Origin: UBA6623 sp965238125
GTDB lineage: Bacteria; Acidobacteriota; Terriglobia; Bryobacterales; UBA6623
DNA length: 64,000 bases
Assembly (NCBI GenBank): GCA_965238125.1
Contig: OZ250179.1
Span: forward strand, 1,674,001 to 1,738,000
Reading direction: 5' to 3'
The stretch's first letter is position 1; every line of letters starts with the position of its first letter. Below, piece after piece: positions 24,832 to 33,334 of this stretch. The notes below the pieces were generated by a model. The model saw nothing but the letters and a program-made list of their open reading frames with translations. It was not told where the DNA came from and ran no database searches. A program made the position numbers and the translations under genes.

Positions 24832-25803
24832 ATGGCGCGCAAACGGGACGGCTTGGTTCCCATCGGGGAGGCCATCTCTCATCTGGACGGGCCGGTGAAA
24901 GAGATCCGCGAAGCCTCGCCCCAGGCGTTGCACCACTTCACCCAAGTCGATCAGGTGAATCAGCTTGTCGAGGCCAGCGAAGCGGACCCCGACATGGGTT
25001 TCATGGCACGCCTGCTGGCGCTGTGCAGCCTGCCCCGCACCAACCCCGGCGACCGGCTTCAATACAAACGACAGAACGGCCCGTACAAGCTGGTCATGAT
25101 CGCGGGAGCCGACTGCAAGCTGCCCTTCGGCAATCTGCCGCGCCTCTTGCTGGCCTGGGTGTGCACCGAAGCCGTACGCACTCAGTCCCGCGAGCTGGTT
25201 CTGGGTTCTTCGCTTTCGGAGTTCATGCGTAAGCTGGACGTCTTGAGCAGCGACAGCGGCGGAACTTGGGGCATTCGCACCCGCTTGAGAAACCAGATGG
25301 ACCGGCTCTTTAGCGCCACGATCTCGCTGATCTACGAGGATGACCGGGTCACAGCGAAGATGATTTCACCGGTTGCCAGCCGCACCGAGTTCTGGTGGGA
25401 CCCCAGGCGACCTGATGAGCGGATGCTGTGGAAGAGCAAGATACGGCTCGGCGAGGATTTCTTCAACGAGATCATCCGCCACCCCGTTCCGCTCGACATG
25501 AACACCCTCAAAGCGCTCAAGCGATCGTCGCTGGGCCTGGATCTCTATCTCTGGGTCGCCTACCGGACCTTCACCCTGAATCACCCGCTGCGGCTCTCCT
25601 GGCAACAGGTCTACCGCCAGTTCGGATCAGACCAGGCACAGGCGGGCGATAAGAATATCGTCAACGACTTCCGCACAAAGTGCCTACGGGAGTTGAAGAA
25701 GATCAAGCTCGCCTGGCCGGATCTGAAGTACGCGACGGCCACGGGGGTGCTGATCCTCTCGCCCTCAAAGCCCTCCATCCCGCGCCTTCAGCTCGTGGAA
25801 TAG
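24832..25803 (+). CDS. repA: Plasmid replication initiator, RepA_C family
   Basis: The 323-residue protein starts at an ATG and has the conserved core of RepA_C-type plasmid initiators: MGFMARLLALCSLPRTNPGD, YKLVMIAGADCKLPFGNLPR and ELVLGSSLSEFMRKLDV in the first half, then SLGLDLYLWVAYRTFTL and RLSWQQVYRQFGSDQAQAGD in the second. RepA binds iterons at the plasmid origin and starts replication. The frame is intact. Together with parA and trb genes it shows that about 15-26 kb derives from a conjugative plasmid now lying within IS-rich DNA. Confidence 0.88.
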   Translation: MARKRDGLVPIGEAISHLDGPVKEIREASPQALHHFTQVDQVNQLVEASEADPDMGFMARLLALCSLPRTNPGDRLQYKRQNGPYKLVMIAGADCKLPFGNLPRLLLAWVCTEAVRTQSRELVLGSSLSEFMRKLDVLSSDSGGTWGIRTRLRNQMDRLFSATISLIYEDDRVTAKMISPVASRTEFWWDPRRPDERMLWKSKIRLGEDFFNEIIRHPVPLDMNTLKALKRSSLGLDLYLWVAYRTFTLNHPLRLSWQQVYRQFGSDQAQAGDKNIVNDFRTKCLRELKKIKLAWPDLKYATATGVLILSPSKPSIPRLQLVE

Positions 25804-26000
25804 CCGTCAAATCGCCTTTCCCGGCTCACAGATCGCCGCTGACAACCCCGCAAGCCCCAGGTGTGTCCTAGGTAGGGGTGCCCAAGCCGCCCGGCTGTCC
25901 GACTAACCGGGGTCACCTCACCCGTAAACTCACGCTTCACGAAGTTTTCCACAGATCGCGGTGATTCAGGAGAGTCTTCCACGCATAAACAACTATACTC
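25804..26000. other. Region after repA, possible origin remnant
   Basis: No gene is apparent. A DnaA-box-like GTTTTCCACAGA lies at about 25938-25949, with a related CTTCCACGC at about 25976, close to the point where the IS630 type B copy 2 begins (26003). Origins of RepA_C plasmids often lie beside repA and contain DnaA boxes. No iteron array is visible, so the origin may be incomplete. Confidence 0.3.
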
Positions 26001-26024
26001 TACTGAGTCTCGCATAATATACTG

Positions 26025-26516
26025 TCAATCGAGACAAAGAGAAGACTGTTTCCAGAAAGCGGTAATCAAGCGCGGTTTGCGGCGCATTCGCCGCAGCGCT
26101 TTGCGGGCGCGCTCGTCGAGTTCCCAGTAGTCCTTCGGGCAGACGTTGGGCAACTCGTGCTGCTTCCAGTACGCCCAAATGTATTCCACCGGGTTCAACT
26201 CCGGCGCATAGGGCGGCAAGTACTCCGTTGCGATGTGATCCTCGGAGAGCTGGATGAACTCCCGCACCAGGCGGCTGCGGTGCGCCGGCAGCCGGTCCCA
26301 GACGATCAGCAGTGGGCCGTCGATGTGGCGCACCAAAGCCTTCAGGAAGTCGATGACCTCCAGCTCGCCGATCGCGCCGGGATAGAGCCGGAAGTAAAAG
26401 TTGCGCAACGTCAGCCCGGCCGACACCGACAGCTTGTCCCAGTTGAAGTTGAACTCCAACACCGGTGTCTCGCCGCGCGGCGCCCAGGTGCGGCAACGAT
26501 GCGGCTTCTGACTCAA
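26025..26516 (-). CDS. IS630-family transposase, second frame (catalytic part), copy 2
   Basis: Identical in translation to the second frame of copy 1, with the Asp in VWDRLPAHRS and the Glu in ELNPVEYIWAYW. It overlaps the first frame by 4 bases and depends on frameshifting at the A-run (complement near 26562-26569). Confidence 0.85.
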   Translation of the reverse strand: MSQKPHRCRTWAPRGETPVLEFNFNWDKLSVSAGLTLRNFYFRLYPGAIGELEVIDFLKALVRHIDGPLLIVWDRLPAHRSRLVREFIQLSEDHIATEYLPPYAPELNPVEYIWAYWKQHELPNVCPKDYWELDERARKALRRMRRKPRLITAFWKQSSLCLD

Positions 26517-27040
26517 TCCGCTTTCGTCGATGAAGACGATCGTACGTTCTTCTTTGCGGGCTTTTTTTTAATGGCCGGCCAAGTCTTGCGCTGCCAGCCG
26601 CGGATGGCCTCTTCGTTGCGCTCCCGCGCTTTGCCGACGGGCCGTTGCGGGCTCCAACCGAGCGCCCGCAGGATCTTCCAGACATGGCCCTCGTGATAGC
26701 GCACGCCGAACTCGTCTCCGATCAGACGAGCGACCCGCGGACAGCTCCACAGCGGCGTCGGGAAGCCGTGCGCCTCGGGGCCTTCCAGCAGCAACGCCTC
26801 GAGGCGTTCGAGCTGCGCGGCGTGCAACAGCGGCTTACGGCCGGCGCGGCCGGCCTGGCGCAACCCGGCTTCGCCGTCACGCCGGTATCGTCGCAGCCAC
26901 TCGCTGACGCTTTGCCGCGCGACCTTCAATCGCCTCGCTGTCTCGGACTGACTACAGCCTTGTTCGACCAACCGGATCGCTTTGAAACGGCGCTTCTCCA
27001 GGGCCTCGAAATCCCGCCGTACGCCTTTTGTATTTCCCAT
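26513..27040 (-). CDS. IS630-family transposase, first frame (DNA-binding part), copy 2
   Basis: Same as the first frame of copy 1 apart from one substitution (RKPLLHAAQ rather than RKPLLDAAQ). It contains the HTH SETARRLKVARQSVSEWLRR. The start is the ATG at 27038-27040. Confidence 0.85.
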   Translation of the reverse strand: MGNTKGVRRDFEALEKRRFKAIRLVEQGCSQSETARRLKVARQSVSEWLRRYRRDGEAGLRQAGRAGRKPLLHAAQLERLEALLLEGPEAHGFPTPLWSCPRVARLIGDEFGVRYHEGHVWKILRALGWSPQRPVGKARERNEEAIRGWQRKTWPAIKKKPAKKNVRSSSSTKAD

Positions 27041-27097
27041 ACATACAAAGACGTACGTACCCCAAAAAGGTGTCACTTTGTTTTGCGAGACTCAATA

Positions 27098-27710
27098 ATT
27101 CGTTTAACACGTGATCGGACTCGTGGGACGAGTCAAGCACAACCATCACCGTCTCGTCTTCTGGGATCGAGTTCTTCATCTGCTCGATGATTTCAGGCGC
27201 CGTCGACGATCCGATGTAGTAGGTAATTCGGTCATGCTTCGGCACATCCAGTTTCAAGATATCAACGGTCAGCACTCTGCCTTTGCCGAACATATCGAAC
27301 AGGGATGCAAAATAATAGGCGCTACCTCCGTACAAGGTGCCGGTTTCAATCAGTACGTCAGGTTGCGTTTCGTAAAGAATCTCTTGAAAGACCCACAGAT
27401 CGAGCGGGGTCTTGATCAGAGGAACCCCCCTCCAGCGTGTCTGCTTTACCGTGGTTTCCCACCATTCGTCGTGGTATCGACGATGGAACTCTCGAGCAAT
27501 CCGGTCGTCCGTTTCGAACAAAGGTGCCAGGACAGCACTTAACAAAACCATAGTGACGCCGACAAGAACCAACTCCGGAACCCGTTCTCTCCAGACCCAG
27601 CCCGGTTGGTGGCGGTAGCGATGAACGATAACGAAGGCGGCGAGCACGGAACAAAAGATCAGCACCATCAGCAAGAGTCGCTGTCCAAGGGACACTGCTA
27701 AGAATTCCAT
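27098..27710 (-). pseudogene. Cephalosporin-hydroxylase/CmcI-like methyltransferase, truncated by an IS
   Basis: From the ATG at 27710 about 200 residues are intact. A membrane helix opens the protein (LLLMVLIFCSVLAAFVIVHR), with a second near 50-70, then a CmcI-like SAM-binding domain (DLWVFQEILYETQPDVLIET, GTLYGGSAYYFASLFDMFG, VMVVLDSSHESDHVLNEL). Rossmann-type Gly-rich and acidic positions are visible. The frame runs into the IS630 copy at 27096 and loses the last third of the domain. Joining across the IS does not give recognisable family sequence, so the missing part was deleted or moved. Membrane-anchored CmcI-like proteins often sit in surface-polysaccharide loci. Confidence 0.7.
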
Positions 27711-28110
27711 ACTGACCCCCTGCCTGTGGGTACGGGCTGTGAATACACGCCCGGCGCTTCCATAAGACCGTTCACGGGATGACGGCCGTGGAACGCTTGC
27801 CGCGTGTTAGGCAATTCCTCTCGCCCGACTCCTTCGACACCGTCCTTCTCAATGAGGAGCATACTGACTATTCCGAGTTTGTTGGGAAAGCAGTCGGAAA
27901 TCCAATTCCGGTAGGAGATTCTTGAGTCTACCGCATTGCGCTTTTGGCGGCAACGCTTCTGACCGCGCCGACCGCCTCCGCCGCGGCACGAACGCCGGGA
28001 GATCGAAGCGCCGTTTTGAGAAGCTCAAGGCACACTGGCGAGGGTGCAAGGTCGGACTTTGCGGCAAGGCGGGAATGATTGCCTGGAGCCTTGAGTACAC
28101 GGATAGCATA
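27711..28110. other. Intergenic stretch of 400 bp
   Basis: Between the methyltransferase fragment and the DUF1501 fragment lies no clear gene. An open frame of 48 codons (27779-27925) reads like a piece of protein but matches nothing I know. No transposon ends are seen. Confidence 0.4.
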
Positions 28111-28563
28111 ATGCGACACCGCCGACAATCTGATTCCGTGGCGTTTCTCTCCCGGCGCGAACTTCTGACCCGCGCCGGCAGCGGCCTCGGCGGCCTTGCC
28201 CTGGCGCACCTGCTCACCGAAAGCGGCGCTCTTGCTCCTCTATCCGCCGCCGTGCCGGACGGGCATTCTTTAGCCGCGAAAACTCCGCATCACGCCCCAA
28301 GAGCCAAGTCCGTCATCTGGCTCTTCATGGAAGGCGGCCCCAGCCACATTGATCTATTCGACGCCAAACCGGAACTCGGGGTAGCGCGTGTCGCGGAAGA
28401 CCGACATCGTCTCATAGGGAATAAAGATGCATTGATTGGAAGCGGGGCAATTTTCGGATTTGTCCGGGATCGTTACCGCGCCGGCTTCGCTAGTGCACCA
28501 TCTTCGTCTTGTGATTCATGTAGTCCATTAGTAGGTACTGCCCAAGGGTATACGGCGTCGTGA
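28111..28563 (+). pseudogene. DUF1501 protein, N-terminal fragment
   Basis: From the ATG at 28111 the product has a twin-arginine signal (FLSRRELLTRAGSGLGGLAL) and the conserved start of DUF1501 proteins (RAKSVIWLFMEGGPSHIDLF then DAKPEL). These are exported sulfatase-like proteins, common in Planctomycetota and Acidobacteriota next to DUF1549 genes. After about 90 residues (near 28383) similarity ends; the rest of the frame (to 28563) is unrelated and overlaps the end of the VWA gene on the other strand. Full proteins have about 430-480 residues. Confidence 0.75.
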
Positions 28564-29743
28564 AGTACGCCTTGCCGCGGCAGATCTCGGTCACTTTCTT
28601 GACGAACTGCATCAGAGACCGATCACGCGCCAGCATGAACGTATTGATCAGAATGCCCTGCCGCTTGCACTTGTGGACTTCCTCCAGAGTGCGGCCGATC
28701 ACCAGCGGGTCGAGGCCGAAGGGATTCTTGTAGATCCGTCCGTCTTCGAGGGTGAGGGCGGAGGGTTTGCCGTCGGTGATCATGATGATCTGCCGCATAT
28801 CCTTGCGTTGGCGGCGAAGGATGCGTTGCGCGACGATCAGGCCTTGGCGGGTGTTGGTGTAATAGGGGCCGACCTGAACGCGCGCCAGCTCGCCCAGCGG
28901 CATCTCCTCGGCCGAGTCGTGGAACAAGACCAGATTGAGACTGTCGCCGGGGTATTGTGTGCGAATCAGGTGAGACAGTGCCAAGGCGACGCGTTTGGCC
29001 GGAGTGAAGCGGTCTTCCCCGTAAAGAATCATGCTGTGACTGCAATCGAGCATCAGGACGGTGGCGCAGGAGCTTTGATAGTCCGATTGGCGCACCATCA
29101 AATCGGAGTATTCCAGTTCGATCGGGAATTCGAGGCCCTGGCGTTGCACGGCCCGCGAGAGAGTTTCGTTGATGTCGAGGTTGAGCGTGTCGCCGAACTC
29201 ATACGGTTTCGACGAACCCGACGTTTCGACCCCGGTGGCGGACTCGCGCGTGTCGTGGCTGCCGAAGCCGGCTTTGCCCAGTGACCCCAGCAGGTCTTTG
29301 AGCGTCTTGTAGCCCAAGAAATCAACGCTCTTGTCGGTGAGGTCGAAGCGAATCGGCTGTTGCGAACGATCTTCCCCGACCGAGCCCTGGGGAGGGCCCG
29401 AAGCGTTGTCGGCACGTTGCGCTTCGTTGACGTTGACGTAGCCTTCGTCCGCCAGTTTGCCGATCAGGCGGTCGACAAGCTGCTCGAACTCCTCGGGCGA
29501 CATTTGGTTGAGCTCGTTCATCATCGCCTCGAGGTTTTTGTCGTCGAAGAGATGTCCGTTTTCGAGCGCTTCCCGCACGGCGTCTTGCAGTTCATCGAGC
29601 GAACGGAGGTTCATTTCCTCAAAGTCATGGAACCGGCGTTCAAAACCGCTGCGAAGAAAGAAGTCGGAAAGAGCCCGTATCAGGTCGGCCGCGCTAATCC
29701 CGAAGTCGTCGCCGGTGTAGCGGGTGTATTGGATGAATTTCAT
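28490..29743 (-). CDS. VWA-domain protein paired with an AAA ATPase
   Basis: The 417-residue product (start at the ATG 29741-29743, MKFIQYTRYTGDDFGISA) is a cytoplasmic von Willebrand A protein. Residues 1-230 are helical and acidic. The VWA domain at about 235-400 has the metal-ion site DCSHSM (DxSxS), a Thr region (PYYTNTRQGLIVAQRI) and the Asp motif MITDGKPS. VWA proteins of this kind act with MoxR-type ATPases to insert metals or remodel complexes, as in RavA-ViaA or CoxD-CoxE pairs. The AAA gene lies 195 bp upstream on the same strand. Confidence 0.8.
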   Translation of the reverse strand: MKFIQYTRYTGDDFGISAADLIRALSDFFLRSGFERRFHDFEEMNLRSLDELQDAVREALENGHLFDDKNLEAMMNELNQMSPEEFEQLVDRLIGKLADEGYVNVNEAQRADNASGPPQGSVGEDRSQQPIRFDLTDKSVDFLGYKTLKDLLGSLGKAGFGSHDTRESATGVETSGSSKPYEFGDTLNLDINETLSRAVQRQGLEFPIELEYSDLMVRQSDYQSSCATVLMLDCSHSMILYGEDRFTPAKRVALALSHLIRTQYPGDSLNLVLFHDSAEEMPLGELARVQVGPYYTNTRQGLIVAQRILRRQRKDMRQIIMITDGKPSALTLEDGRIYKNPFGLDPLVIGRTLEEVHKCKRQGILINTFMLARDRSLMQFVKKVTEICRGKAYFTTPYTLGQYLLMDYMNHKTKMVH

Positions 29744-29767
29744 GACGGTCGGCGGTTCAGCCTGCCG

Positions 29768-29808
29768 GCCCGCGGCAGAGTATGTTCGGGCGAAAAAGGG
29801 GGACTGCC
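29768..29808. repeat. Intergenic 41-bp repeat, copy 1
   Basis: GCCCGCGGCAGAGTATGTTC followed by GGGCGAAAAAGGGGGACTGCC. The same pattern with about five changes occurs at 59543-59584. It lies between the AAA and VWA genes. Confidence 0.6.
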
Positions 29809-29938
29809 ATTCGACGTGGCGCACGCTTTCAGCGTGCCGTGTCGCCATTCCTGGCGACATGTCTTCTCCGATCCCTTCCCGACCGCGTTGGGCGTTTCTC
29901 TTGCGCCCGGGGGGATGGCTCGAATAAAATCGCCAATC

Positions 29939-31438
29939 CTAATTAAACCGGTCGCGATTCGGTTGCTCGGGAAACCCCACTCGCTCGGCGGGCTCGCGCT
30001 TCTTTTCGCGAGCCGTATAGCCCAGCTCTTCGTGGCGGCTGATTCGCCGCAACGCATACAACCCGTCGAGAACGAACTCCGCCGCCGATGCCAGCGCCTC
30101 GGGTTCCTTGCCGCCGTCGAGAGCGATGCCTCTCGCCAGGTCCGGCAAGCCTTGAATTTGGCCGAGCTGTTCGACGACTTCCGCGCCCGGCTCGTTTTCA
30201 TCAAGCCGTAGCGTGCCGCCCATCTCGAACCACTGCACGACCGCCGAAGTGTCGGCGTCTTGCTGAAACTTTTCATAGACCCGCCCCACGGCGGCGGTGA
30301 TCATCTCCCGCGCCACCCGCTCGCCGCCCCGCAACTCGCCCTCGTATTCCAATTCGAATTTCCCTGTCAATGAAGGCAACGCGGCGTAGACGTCGCTGAT
30401 GCGGGGCACGATGACGTTTTCATCATGGATCAGTCCGCGCCGCTCGGCGCTCGACACGACGTTTTCGAGACAAGAAATCGGCAGCCGTTGTGAGACGCCG
30501 GAGCGCTGGTCGATCTTTTTGTCCTCGCGCGCGACAAAGGCGATCGCCTCGACGACTTCGCGGATATAGTCGGGGACCAGCACCTGCTTGTCGCCGGCCG
30601 TCCTCTCCCACCAAGCCTCTTGGCGGGTAATTTCCGCTCCTTGTTCGAGCGAAAGCGGATAGTGCGTCCGGATCTCGCTGCCGATGCGGTCTTTGAGGGG
30701 CGTGATGATCTTCCCGCGCGCCGTGTAGTCTTCCGGGTTCGCGGTGAAGACGAGCTCGACGTCCAGCGGCAGGCGCACCGGGTAGCCTTTAATTTGGATA
30801 TCGCCTTCCTGCATGATGTTGAACAGCCCGACTTGAATCTTGCCCATCAGATCGGGCAGTTCGTTGATGGCGAAAATACAGCGGTTGGCGCGCGGCAGCA
30901 GTCCGAAATGGATCGTCATTTCGTCGGAGAGGTCGTGAGCGCTGCGGGCGGCCTTGATGGGGTCGATGTCGCCGATCATGTCGGCAATGGTGACATCGGG
31001 CGTCGCCAGTTTCTCGACATAGCGCTGGGCGGGTGTGAGGTAGGCGATCGGCGTGTCGTCGCCCTTTTCGCCGACGGTTTGTCGACCCCAACTCGACAAC
31101 GGCGCGTAAGGATTGTCGTTGATCTCGCTGCCCGCGACGACCGGCAAAAAGGGGTCGAGCAGGGCGGTGAGCTGCCGCAGAATGCGGCTCTTGGCCTGCC
31201 CTCGGAGTCCCAGCAAGATGAAGTTGTGTTTCGACAAAACAGCGGCAACGAGTTGCGGGATGACGGTGTCGTCGAAGCCGACGATGCCCGGGAAAATCGT
31301 CTTGCCGGCGCGCAGCAGGCAGATCAGGTTTTCCCGCAATTCATCCTTGATCGAGCGCGCGGCCGTGCGCTGTTCGGAAAAGCGGCTGTCGACCCGCAGC
31401 GCGCCGAGGGTGTTGGGAAGCTCGTCGATGTGGGACAT
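29939..31438 (-). CDS. MoxR/magnesium-chelatase-like AAA ATPase
   Basis: The 499-residue AAA+ protein has a Walker A variant GLRGQAKSR, a Walker B-like CIFAINELPDLMGKIQ, and sensor and arginine-finger regions in ELVFTANPEDYTARGKIITP and LKDRIGSEIRTHYP. This arrangement matches the magnesium chelatase ChlI/MoxR branch. The C-terminal 150 residues form a helical lid. It is probably co-transcribed with the VWA gene downstream, giving an ATPase plus VWA adaptor that remodels an unknown client. It is not accompanied by chlorophyll, Cox or methanol-dehydrogenase genes, so the client cannot be named. Confidence 0.8.
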   Translation of the reverse strand: MSHIDELPNTLGALRVDSRFSEQRTAARSIKDELRENLICLLRAGKTIFPGIVGFDDTVIPQLVAAVLSKHNFILLGLRGQAKSRILRQLTALLDPFLPVVAGSEINDNPYAPLSSWGRQTVGEKGDDTPIAYLTPAQRYVEKLATPDVTIADMIGDIDPIKAARSAHDLSDEMTIHFGLLPRANRCIFAINELPDLMGKIQVGLFNIMQEGDIQIKGYPVRLPLDVELVFTANPEDYTARGKIITPLKDRIGSEIRTHYPLSLEQGAEITRQEAWWERTAGDKQVLVPDYIREVVEAIAFVAREDKKIDQRSGVSQRLPISCLENVVSSAERRGLIHDENVIVPRISDVYAALPSLTGKFELEYEGELRGGERVAREMITAAVGRVYEKFQQDADTSAVVQWFEMGGTLRLDENEPGAEVVEQLGQIQGLPDLARGIALDGGKEPEALASAAEFVLDGLYALRRISRHEELGYTAREKKREPAERVGFPEQPNRDRFN

Positions 31439-31525
31439 GGGCGAATTAGGGGGTCAGTGCTCCGATGGCCGACCCGAGCCTATTGTACCCCGGCGCCGAG
31501 GACTCATAGTGATCCGAGAATAGAA

Positions 31526-33191
31526 CCAGGATTTCCATTTTGGCCCTGGCACGGTCACAGGATACACCCCCGCTGCGCCGAATACCACGTCTTTTCGCGC
31601 TGAACCCTGCACATCACCTCCGCCGGTAGGCGCCAGGGCTCGTCCGTCCGCTCACAGACGTTGATTGAGCGGACTGAACGGCGCTCCGGCCGACACTGCT
31701 CCCTGCGAAACCTTTTTGGAGCCAAAAACTGTTGATCCTCGCCCGGGCAACGCTACCCACCCGGCACAGGCAGCGCCCAGATCCTATGCAGCATGTCACC
31801 GAACAGCCGCCGGTTCAGATGCCCCTCCGCCAGCAGCAACCAGTAGTAGCGAGCATGCTTGACCAGCCGACCGCCGGTCTTCATCAACCTGTGTTGCAAA
31901 CTCGTTAGCGACCAGCTTTTGATTCGCTGCGGCAGCCCTAGCCGCCGCCACAGGTTGCCCAGGTTGTAGGCCGGCACGCTGAGTTGCAGCCGTACCTCGT
32001 TGGCTCGGAAGCGGTGACACGACAAGCGGGTCCAGTGCGTGGCCTGTTTGCCTTCTTTGATCCACTGCTCCGCCGTGCCGCGCTTGTTGTAGAACCGCAC
32101 GACCGAGCGGCTCGGCAAGCTCATGCTCGTCACGACAAATCCGACGCGCGGGAATAGTTCGCCCTGGTGATGCTCGACCTTGGCGACAACTCGCCTTGCC
32201 TTCGACCAGCTCTCGGCCTGATAGCGAAAACTCTTGTAGCGCACTAGGGGTTTGGCGTTCGGCCTGCCCGGTGGCCGAAACAGGATGTCCTCGATCTCCA
32301 GCTCCAGGCTCTTGTTCGCCGGGATGCGAATCACGTAGTCCACGCCGCGCTCCTCCATCGCCTCGTAGATCTCGGGCTTGGCGAAGGCGGCGTCGGCGCG
32401 GAACGTCACCTGTTTGCCCTCCGCCTGTTGTCGTTCGATCTCCGGCAGTAGCAGCTCGTCCCAGTCCTCGGCGCTGTGCACGTTGCCGGGACGCAGCTTC
32501 GCGCCTAGGCAGTCGCCGTGCTGGTTGAACAGCAACAGCGGGTGATAGCAGAGGGACTCAAAATGGCCGTTGTAGGCACTGCCTTCCTGTTGGCCGTGGA
32601 CGGGGCTCTCCGTGGAGTCCATGTCGAGCACCACGCGGTCTGAACCGTCGGGAGCTTCGGCTTGCGCGACCAGCTCCCGGTTCACTGCCATCAGCCCCAG
32701 CAAGTTCTCTTCGCTCGCCAGCATCTCCGTCTCGAAGCCATGCAGCGTCGAGGTCAAGGCTGCTCCGCGATCCCAGTTCCTCTTCGAGCCGATCAAGCGA
32801 AAGGTCGGATCGGCGGATACTCGAACGGCGTCATTGAGGTCCTCGTAGCCAGCGAGTCGGCTGTAGACCGACTGCCGCAGCAGATCGGCCAGCGGGAACT
32901 TCTTGTTCAAGCCTTGTCGCGAGTCGCTGAGATGCTCGTCGATCAGCTTCCCGAGTCCGAGTCGTTCATCCAGTTCGCGAACGAGAATCAGACCGCCATC
33001 CGAGGTGACTCGCGATCCTTGGAAATCGACTTTGAGAAATCCATTGAACGTGAGCTGAAACGGCTTGTTTTCTTTTTCACCCATCGGGTGTTGACCTCCA
33101 TGGCGTCCTTATCGGGCTCTAGCCCCTATCAATAAAGACGCTGAAGGTCGCTGGATGGTCTGAAGCTCATACATCAAATTGAAAATGCGGG
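31526..33191 (-). mobile_element. IS1380-family element, sublineage I, complete copy
   Basis: The element is 1666 bp. The right end CCAGGATTTCCATTTTGG starts at 31526 and the left end is CCCGCATTTTCAATTTG reversed, ending at 33191. A perfect 5-bp duplication, tagaa, flanks it (31521-31525 and 33192-33196). It encodes the same protein as the copy at 43229-44894, in opposite orientation. It sits in an intergenic region. Confidence 0.95.
31753..33084 (-). CDS. IS1380-family transposase, sublineage I
   Basis: The 443-residue transposase begins MGEKENKPFQLTFNGFLKVD and is complete. Catalytic residues: Asp in RVVLDMDSTESPVHG, Asp in VTFRADAAFAKPEIY and Glu in YNKRGTAEQWIKEGKQ. The frame is open and equal in sequence to the copy at 43336, so it is probably functional. 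About 227 bp of non-coding sequence lies between its stop and the right end, containing a short dyad (TTTTTGGCTCCAAAAA). Confidence 0.92.
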   Translation of the reverse strand: MGEKENKPFQLTFNGFLKVDFQGSRVTSDGGLILVRELDERLGLGKLIDEHLSDSRQGLNKKFPLADLLRQSVYSRLAGYEDLNDAVRVSADPTFRLIGSKRNWDRGAALTSTLHGFETEMLASEENLLGLMAVNRELVAQAEAPDGSDRVVLDMDSTESPVHGQQEGSAYNGHFESLCYHPLLLFNQHGDCLGAKLRPGNVHSAEDWDELLLPEIERQQAEGKQVTFRADAAFAKPEIYEAMEERGVDYVIRIPANKSLELEIEDILFRPPGRPNAKPLVRYKSFRYQAESWSKARRVVAKVEHHQGELFPRVGFVVTSMSLPSRSVVRFYNKRGTAEQWIKEGKQATHWTRLSCHRFRANEVRLQLSVPAYNLGNLWRRLGLPQRIKSWSLTSLQHRLMKTGGRLVKHARYYWLLLAEGHLNRRLFGDMLHRIWALPVPGG

Positions 33192-33334
33192 TAGAAACAG
33201 AGGCGGGGACGGAAGTCCACGCTAAACCCCGATTGCCGTCCGCGTCCGCCGGAATGAAACCGGGAATCACATCGCGCTCCCCTATTTTTAGGGTTTCCCG
33301 GCCCGATTATCCAGCGGCATGGTAACGTGAGAGC

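Larger units (their letters stand above)
26003..27095 (-). mobile_element. IS630-family element, type B, copy 2
   Basis: This 1093-bp copy is in reverse orientation, with the same ends and TA flanks at 26001-26002 and 27096-27097. It is almost identical to copies at 3968 and 50023 (one visible residue change, His for Asp in the first frame). It separates plasmid-type sequence on its left from a truncated methyltransferase-like gene on its right. Confidence 0.92.

Noticed and set aside
25788..26015. Possible C-terminal continuation of the methyltransferase gene across the IS630 copy
   Set aside because: The frame stays open but the residues do not fit the CmcI family, so continuity is not supported.
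27779..27925. 48-codon open frame with protein-like composition
   Set aside because: No recognisable family, ribosome-binding site or neighbour that would support it; left inside the intergenic entry.
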